A stretch of DNA of 64,000 bases from Symsagittifera roscoffensis (taxonomy: Eukaryota; Xenacoelomorpha; Acoela; Convolutidae): positions 8,910,670 through 8,974,669 of the forward strand of contig NC_087062.1 in assembly GCF_963678635.1 (NCBI RefSeq). The letters run 5' to 3'. Of this stretch, positions 27,001-36,000 are shown one piece after another. The position numbers and the translations under genes were made by a program. How positions within the stretch are numbered: position 1 is the first letter of the stretch; each line of letters begins with the position of its first letter. A model generated the notes under the pieces. That model was given only the letters and a program-made list of their open reading frames with translations. It was not told where the DNA came from and did no database searches.

Positions 27001-30000
27001 AAAAACGTCTCAATAGTCACAGCGGCTATGTCTGCTGTTTATGACGAGAAGCCTATTAATTACTCGGCTAATCCAATCTTTTTATTTCACCTTCCAAATT
27101 CATTAGATTCCCAACGAACAACGTTGACAGCAAGAATTCCTCTATAAGAAGACACGATTGCATGTCCAAAAACGCAAAAAAAACAAAGTTACGCAACCAA
27201 ATATTTTTGAAGAGCTTTCTAGATACTCTTTTGGAACCCCTAGAGCTTTAAATCTTTTCTTTACATGTATACGAAAACAGCACAATTTGATCACAATTGA
27301 AATGGTTTGACCAAAATTATAAAGGCCAAAACGTAAATTGTTGAGCTTTTGTTAGAAACTTCACTGTTGATAAACCAAATTTACTGTTTTCTTACCTGAA
27401 TATTCTAGTGAGTTTTCACATTATTTTATAAAAGTTTGTCAATTTGGCAACGCAACCTTCGATTCTATTCATTTTCGCGGAATTAAAAAAGTTCCAGAAA
27501 CCAAAGATTAATGTTTCAACTCACAAGGACGTTACAAATTGAGTTTTTTAGGAGTAGAAGAATCGCTTTGGATTTAATTACATCGTTTTTGATAAATAAA
27601 GAGATCCAATTAAATTATGATTGTTATGATGAGTTTAAATTTTCTTACTTTTTGGTCATCTATTTGCGTTGTTTTTCAATATAAGTTGCAATTTATGAAT
27701 AGCGTGACTGCAATTTATGCATAGCGTGACTGCAATTTTGAACAAAGATTTGAGAAAAAAATATAAGATGAAAAGTGGTGGATCAAAAAAGAACCGAAAC
27801 TGTAGTTGATCCATTTTCAGATTGGCGCTAACCAGGAATAAAACAATTTAATTGATGATTCAGCCATGAACATGATTAAAAAAAAACTGAAAACTATTTT
27901 GAAAGGCCACATGATAAAGAAAACATCAAAAGACAAAAATGATATTACTATGAAATTAAAATGGAGACGTAGTGACACGCATATGTGTCCATTAGCATAC
28001 GGCAATGGCTTTATTGTATTCTTTTTTTAGGACAAAGTCTGGTTAGCAATGTGAAAAATATTTTCTACAGTCGTCTAGTAGAAGTTTCAGAGGATCTACT
28101 TAACAACTGCCCCCCCCCCCCTTTTAAGAAAGGGTGGGGGGGGGGGGAGGGGTGGGGCAATTGTCAAGTAGATCAAAATAACTCATTTTCGACCAATCAG
28201 ATTGCAGCAATTTACCAATTTACATAGAACGCACTAGTGCTATTTACTGCTTTTATTAATAGGGGTGGCAATTCTTAAGTAGGTACCAAAGGGAGGGCGA
28301 TTGTTAAGTAGATCCGTTTCAGCCCCGTCCAGATCATTTAAGAGTTGAGGAGTTTTAAAATGTTGAAGACGAAAACAGTCAGCACTCGAAAAAAGCCATT
28401 TATTACGAGTATGCTAATCGACACACATGCCGGTCATCAATAAGTAAGACTTACCTTACAGGAACACTGCTGCTTCTGCCAGTGGAAAGATCAGGAAATG
28501 ATTTTTGCGTCATAAAGTAATGCTTTTTCCGAAAGTATTTGAAAACTGGCTTTCTATTCGAACTTTAAAGTAATTCAACGAAAAATAGTTTATTTCTTCG
28601 GTGGTACTGCTGTAAATTTGAAGCGTACCGATTATCAGATCACACAATTCGATTAGAGACGAATAGCTTACAGGTTAATTTAGTGAAGATACAACAGATT
28701 AAGAACAAGAGCCATAGCAATATAGGAATTATCCTCCACAGATCCGAACTGGCAAACAACCAAGCTACACGTGCAGTGCACTGGAACTCAACGTGTTGCA
28801 ACGAAACGCAATTGAAGACCAGGAGGCTCAGACGAAGAGTAAACTTTATGAAACTTTGAAATAGAATAAAATCTATTTAAATTGAAATGATTTAGCCGGC
28901 CCTACATAAATGACCTTAAAACGGGACCTAATTCCCAGTTATAACAAATACTGATTTAAATACGTTTCTGAGAAGCTTGTGACAAACTTTGATCGAAAAA
29001 GTACTTTTTCATTTAGATTTATCCGTAAGATAAATTTTAAAGCAACAAAACAAAACTGCTATCAAAGCGACGCCCTGAATATTCTGACTACCTTGGCAAT
29101 ATTTGCAAGTTGTTTGAAGCAGCTTTTGGTAAAAACACAAAATTTCATTATATAACAGTGAGGACTTGCAGGTGCGCCTAAGGATTCAAATTTTCATCAG
29201 TTATAGTTTTAATATTGACTATTTAACTTTTTCGAGCTTAACTCACAATATGTATTTTTAAATATTTTTTGTTTAACCGTTTAAAATTTTTAAAGCTAAA
29301 CCGTAAATATTTAAATACGTTGGCAGTTTAGCTTAAAAAATTTGAAATAAATGACCTTAAAATAGTTTTCAAACATGCACTTTTCGAGTTAAGCTTGAAA
29401 AATAAAAAAATTATTATTAAAATTAGTTATAACACAAGATAAATTGAAAACATCGCCTAACAAAAATTTAAAAAAGCACAAGTCACAATCGTTCGCATAA
29501 CTACAAACTTTTACTATCAATTTTATTAAGTGCTATCCTATTGCACAGAAAACAGTTTAGTAGAAAAAAAAACTGACGAAAACGTCGACTTTCTGTATCT
29601 TTTGCCAACTTAGGAGAATATTCTAATGAGACAATTAAAATTTCTATGAGCTGTTGTTTGCAAACTAAGCAGAGGTTTCTCAAATCCTCCCTCATTTTAA
29701 GGGAAACCAATATGGGTTGCTACTAAAGAGAAAAACTTTTCCTGTACAGTGTCCCAAACGAAGTGAGTTTATTATTCAATTGTTATTTTAACTTGCTTCT
29801 GCATTCGAATAAATTCTTTCAACGTCCTCTCTTCAAGAACCATTATTGACATAATTTATTTAGACTTACTACATTTTTTACATCAACCGAGAACGGATTT
29901 CTGAGTTACCCTTTTTGAAATTTTGCTGTTTGGTCTGAAACAGCTGTTTGTCTTCACCTGCAAAAAAGCCTAACTGCAAAATTTTTTTCTTGAAAAGATA

Positions 30001-33000
30001 GCTAGCAAAAAAAAAATGAAAACTTTCGAAACAATGGCTTCCAGCAATTTCACGATAATGTGAAAAGTTTTTACAGATGATCAAAACTTCCAATTTTTAC
30101 AATTAGGAAAACGCTTTTGTTTGAGGCATATTTTGGACTACATGACAACTTTTTATAACGGGAGCAAAATATCCGAGCTACGCTTTCCACACTGCTAAGT
30201 AAATCGATAAAAATCTGGACTGAAAATTTCTTTTGGACTGAAAAGGCCAGTTTTCTCTATCTGCTGTACGTTTTCTCAGGAAGCGAGAACTTTTTCTATT
30301 TTTTGATAATCATAAAAAAAACTCGTTGCGCAATGTGAAACATTCTGAGCAAGAAAAATGGTCTGAGCATATTGCGAAACTTCTGAAACTCAGATAAATC
30401 TTAAAATTTCACGCCTTTATTAAAATTCAATAAAAATAGTTAGAAATAGTCCGATACAACTTAGCAAGTTCCAAAAATCAGACAAGGATACTTTCATACA
30501 AATGAGCTTTTATTATTTGCTCTCGTTCAATGTAAAAAAATTTGTCTGAAATCCAAGCAATTTTTGACCAAATTGGTAATCCGCGAAAATAATGTTTTTA
30601 GAGAGTAATTTCTAGAATTACGTTATATGTTCTCACTAATAGAATTAATTTTAAACAAGTCTAGCGGAAGGACTTTCGAGAGCAAAATACATGAGTTAAT
30701 TCTTCCTAAACTATAATTATATGGGTTGAAGAAATACTAGTTTGTTCTGGACTCAAAAGGCCAGTTTTCACCATTTGCCATAACAGGCGAGTATACTTTT
30801 TCGATTAATTAAGCAAAAACATTAGTTATGCGACGTGAAACGTCCTCAAACAGCAAATTGACAAGCGCATAGTGACAAATTTCCTAAATTGAAGTAATTC
30901 TTGAAATTTCACGCCCTTTATAAACTCACAAAAAATGGTGAAAACTGGCATTATAAAACCCGGGCCAAACTAGAAAGTCACTGAAATAACTTTTTGATAC
31001 TTTCATAACAGTGAGCGCTGATCATTTGATCTCGTTCGATGTAATAACTTTTTTAATTTCAATCAGTTTTTGGTCAAAGAGATAATCCGCAAAATGGGGA
31101 TTTCAGAGAGTAGAATTTACAGAAAAGCGAAGCGGAGCTTCGCACCACTTGCGATACAACATAATCATAAAAAGCGCAAGTCCAAAAAATGAAAACATTG
31201 AAAAAAAACTATATGAACCAAAATTTTCGTATTTCTCGATGAAGGACACCTAGGGTTCAACTAAAGCTGGAAATACGGGTTTGATATTTTTTGAGTTTGT
31301 TATACTGATGCGGGACAAAATGCGTGTTTTCAGGAATTCGACTCTGCTCAAAACTTTAGTTGTTTCGCGCAACCGATTCTTTCTATAGAAATTTTCATCT
31401 CAGATTTGATAGGGTAGTTTTTAAGAAAATTCAAAAGTTTCTAAGAAACTGTCGAAGTTGAAAAACTTCGGTTTTCGAAATCCGTAACTGTTTTCTACTA
31501 AACGCAGGGTGTGGCCAGAAAAAAAAACATTAAAAAAATGGGCTTTCTCGATTGAAAACTTCACCTGAGAATTGCGATAACTTTCGAGTAGAGTAAAAAA
31601 AACTTCCAAAAAACGGTTGAAGTTTCAAAACTTTCACTCGTTTGAAGACCATACCTTTGTCTAAAAGAAACAAGGAGTAGCAAATTATGAAGGTAAGTTT
31701 CCGACAATCTGTTTTGTCGATAAAAACCTATAAAGCTATGATATCAGATAGGCAGAAGAGTTATCGAGAAAAGTCCAAAAAACGGTCAACAAATCAAAGT
31801 TGACATTTTCGAAAACTATAGCTTTTCAAAAAGTTTGGTCGTAGTCGCGTATGCAAAGGAGGCTCCCACAACCCGTTCTTTGGATTGATTCCAATATCTC
31901 AGATATGAGAGGTTATTTTTTGGTAAAATTCATAAAATTTAAGAAAAAATCAAAAATTTGACTATGGCGAGGGCATAAGGTTAAGTTTAAGAAGTTTTGC
32001 GCATGGCCACTTATAGTGGTAGCTTTTCAAATTTGTTTTACTCATTGAAACCAAAATCTCAGATTTGAAAGATAAGTTTTTGAGAAAATGAAAAATATAT
32101 CGATCAAACATTGCCCCAACTGACTTTTTCGAAGGCTATACACATAGGGGTAAAGCAAAACAAAGCTCAGGAGAGTATGCAGGCACACAGAAATGAAGCC
32201 GGTCGTTCTATGGATGCCCCTTGTGTGAAAATTACAGGGAAGGGTTTTGAGGAAATACTAAATTTCCTGCAAAAAAAAAGATAAAATTTTCCAGAGCGCG
32301 TATCAAAAACAAAACAAAATTAAAAAACCCTATCCCATACACTTTTATAATACCTGTTTTATCAAACAAGAAATCTGTGCAAAGATGTCAAACCAGACAT
32401 TTGAAATTCGAATTAGCAACTGAACAAAACCTACGAAGCGGAAACAAGGCCGCCAATCTTTGAGCAGACAACAGTTGAGGCGAAAAAAAAACAGATTTTA
32501 TAAAACACTTTAAAAAGTTTCATTTCCCTCCTGAAACTACCCTGTAGTTTTTAGTATCCACCGAGTAGTTAAATTTGAATATTTATGAAATTGAGCATTT
32601 TATCTGCATGCGGATTCAACTGATTTTGTTTAACTAGTTGCTGAACCGAAAAAATTGTACATTCCGATTTGATAAAGCTTGCTAATCGCAAGCGTAAAAA
32701 ATACGTTTCAGAAGTGAAATTTCAAAAAATCTAACAGAAAGTCTTTTCCTGTTTCTCAAAAAAGGGTTTTGCAAAATGTTCACACAACAAATATCGAAAG
32801 ATTTTTTTATTTCTAAAATTGATTAATGCGTAATAAGTCTCGCTCGAAATAAATAAGCGAATTAATATTGGTCGCAACTTGCTCCAACTGCATAAATCTT
32901 GCTTGAAATTTTTGGTTAGTTTGAGCCAGCTGAAGTTGGCTTTTGATTTAGTGACCTGGTGAAGTTGAGATTGCGATCAAAATGAGGTCTCTTCTTCAGA

Positions 33001-36000
33001 CGGAACCGTCTCGACTGGAACGCTTTTCTCTTCTGGCTACAAGAGTACGACAATTGATGTGGGTTATTCGTCGTCTTTAGCTGCACATTTCCCCCACCCC
33101 CTGTATCATTTAAGACAAGTGAGGTACAAGTATGAAAGATGGGTCCCCGTCATTTTCATTAAAAGCAAGGATGGAACTACTCAAGCTGTTTCAGCAGATG
33201 TTAGCCCCGACATAAAATGTTCTTCAAGGAGCCATCTATATATTTCGAAGACCCAACGATCATACTTGTTCCGTCAACTGAGTTATACTCCTCGTCATCA
33301 TCCTCTTCTTCTTCTCTGGGGCAGGTGGTTCGGGGTAAGGCCACTGCGTGACGCGACACCATCGAAATATTGTACATTGTAAGCCCACTTTTCTGCTGCT
33401 CAACTCCCGATATTCACAAATATTTATTCGTTAATGTCTGTTTTTTTTCTGATTTTGAGTTGCACGCATAATTTTGCAAGTTTGGGTGAAGAATTTTTTT
33501 TTTAAATGATTTTGAAAGTTTGAACAATTGGACAGTTCTAATGACAATTCACAGTTTCAGCTCTGTTAGGCCAGACAATGTTATAAGATTTTGATTCTGC
33601 TCATGCTGAATTTATAAGAGTGATTTTTATTTTTCTCTGTTTATATTGTTTGAGTTTTGGTTATTAGCTGTATGGTCGTCAGTTTTCAAAATTACTCAAG
33701 AGTACACTCACAATGTGAGCTCATGTCCATTCAACGTACATACACACACATGCTTCTTAGATGGCATTTTTCAATTATGCGCTGACTGAGTCGTTTCAAA
33801 GTAGCAATCAGCCAAGCGCAGCACAGACAACAAAATTACTGCTTTCAATCACTAGCCAAAAGCTAAAGCTCATGTCAACCTTAGAGTAATTTGCGAGTTA
33901 AGTAAAGCTAAATTATCTGAAGGTTGTATTCTAAAACATTTAAGCGCAAAAGAACTTTCATGGTGCTTTTGTATGGCTTTTAGATTTGGAAGTGACAATG
34001 TTGACAAAAAAGTACGTGCATTTATTTGAAGATCGAGATGGAAGTTTTGCGTATCTTAAGTTAGACAAGGGAAGCAGAACCTTTTCGCGTTATTTCGCAT
34101 AGGATGCAACAATTAAATTCATTAAAAAAGCTACGAAAAGAAAAAAAAAGCCGAAGGAAATAAGCCAAAGCTAAAAGCAAGCCTGAATTGACCAAGCTAA
34201 AAAAAAGTTTCCTTAACTCGCGAAAGTATGGGCCTACAAAAAATTGGTCAGGAGAGTCTGCACATAAAGTCACGAGAGTTTGGACATATGTTCGCGAAAG
34301 TCTAGAAAATGTATGTCCAGACGTTCGCGACTCTATATCCAGCTTTTCGCAAAAAAATTTTTGGTTTGTTTAGAATTTCACGACCCATGACACGACTTTT
34401 GCGAATTTCTAACCAGATTTTCAAATACTTTAGGTCTGGATCCGAATGCAGCGCGGCTTTCAAAGTCTGGATATGAGTCTGAGACCTCGACCCGGGCTAA
34501 AAGATTTGTTGATAATTTCCCCAATTTTACAATTTTCTACACAGAGGCGAAGCTGCGCTTCTAACCATCTACGATACAAAAATGAATGACTACAATTAAA
34601 ATCATCAAAACAAATCAAATCAAAAAATTAACAAAAATACCTTCAAAAAATGTTATCAAAAACTGCTATTAAAAACTACCATTAAAAACTTTACAATGAG
34701 ATTGCTTCCAAATTTATGAAATCGAGTTTTTATTATTATTGTTGTTTGAAACAAATAGCTTTTTCGATTGATTTGATGAATTTAAAATGCATCAATTATG
34801 TTAAGTTATTACTATTTGAATGTCGAAACACATGCTATCAATAAGCCCTAAAAGTGGCATCAATATTTGCGACTTAGGTTAGAAAAAAAAGAATAGTCGA
34901 AGAATAACACTAACGCTCACTAAAGTTCACTAGTGTAAAAATGCAGGACAATAAGAAAAAAAACAACTCAGTAAGCTTCAAAAAACAAAAAACAAGCTAG
35001 CTCCGACGGGATTTGCACTCCAACCTCCAGAGTTAGAGTTTAGCGTCTTTACAACTGCTCTATACCACATACTTGTCTCCCGCAAACCAGCCATCAACGA
35101 CCCGAATGAAAAGTAGGCTTTTAGTCAAACAAAATTAGAATCATATCAGCACGCAGATACTGAAATGAAACTTTTTTGTTGAGCTCCAACTTATGCGAGT
35201 TAGATTGAACAATGTAAATTTGCAATATAACACAAGCTTTCAATGCTGGTAGATAAATAAACTCAGCAGCAAAAAAAAGTTGCAGTAACTTTGCAATTTC
35301 AAAAAGGGAAAACTAAAAACTAAACTTTTGTTAAGGTATGGAAACTCAAGGGGAAATGGCAATCAGTTACTGATAAAAATTACACAGAGGCAAATAATAG
35401 AGAGAACATGACAACAGCAGCTCTATAAAGTGCAATTAAAAGTAGAAATGAGCCTAGAATAAGTGAAAATTCGGCTAAGTCTCGGATTCGATCAGCGACC
35501 TACTGCGCCCTAGTTTATTTGATTCTCATGCACTAACGACTCAGGCATGGACGCTAATTTAATCATGAAGAATAGCCACAAATAAAGCAGAAAACAGATG
35601 CTATGAAAATTCCAATGCTACAGATCGTGTTTATAGCAAAAAGGGCCACAAATTGTGAACACTTTTATTTGAGTTGTAGGTTAGAAAAAAAAGAAGTTTC
35701 GTACTAATACACTACGCTGCTTGCTAGTGTATTGATAGAGAATTTTTTTAAAATGCAAGGTTTGAACACAGAGGCGAAGCTGTGCTTCGCAAACACTTGC
35801 GAGAACACGACCAAAAAGCAGCTCTATCAAGTCAATTTAGCAAAAACTCGGCTACGTGTCGGATTCTGCGACCTAGCAAATTTGAGTCTCACTAACTAAC
35901 TACTCAGCCACGGATGCTTAAAATCCCCCAAAACCAGCCACCAATAACGCAGCTACATATATCGATAAATTCCCTATTCGATGCAGCAAAAGTAGCACCA

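Larger units (their letters stand above)
21783..31347. repeat. Right copy of a 9.6-kb tandem duplication
   Basis: Seen: this block is repeated directly to the left as 15192-21774. Matching pieces are 21783-23066 with 15192-16470 and 25951-31347 with 16474-21774, at a few differences per hundred bases by eye. The middle part here (about 23067-25950, exons for S2-S3, S1 and T1b) has no counterpart on the left. Boundaries read ATCAAGGCTGAAAG at one end and GAATTCGACTCTG at the other. Nine filler bases (21775-21783) separate the copies. This copy is the functional one, since it holds four intact Kv exons. Confidence 0.85.
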
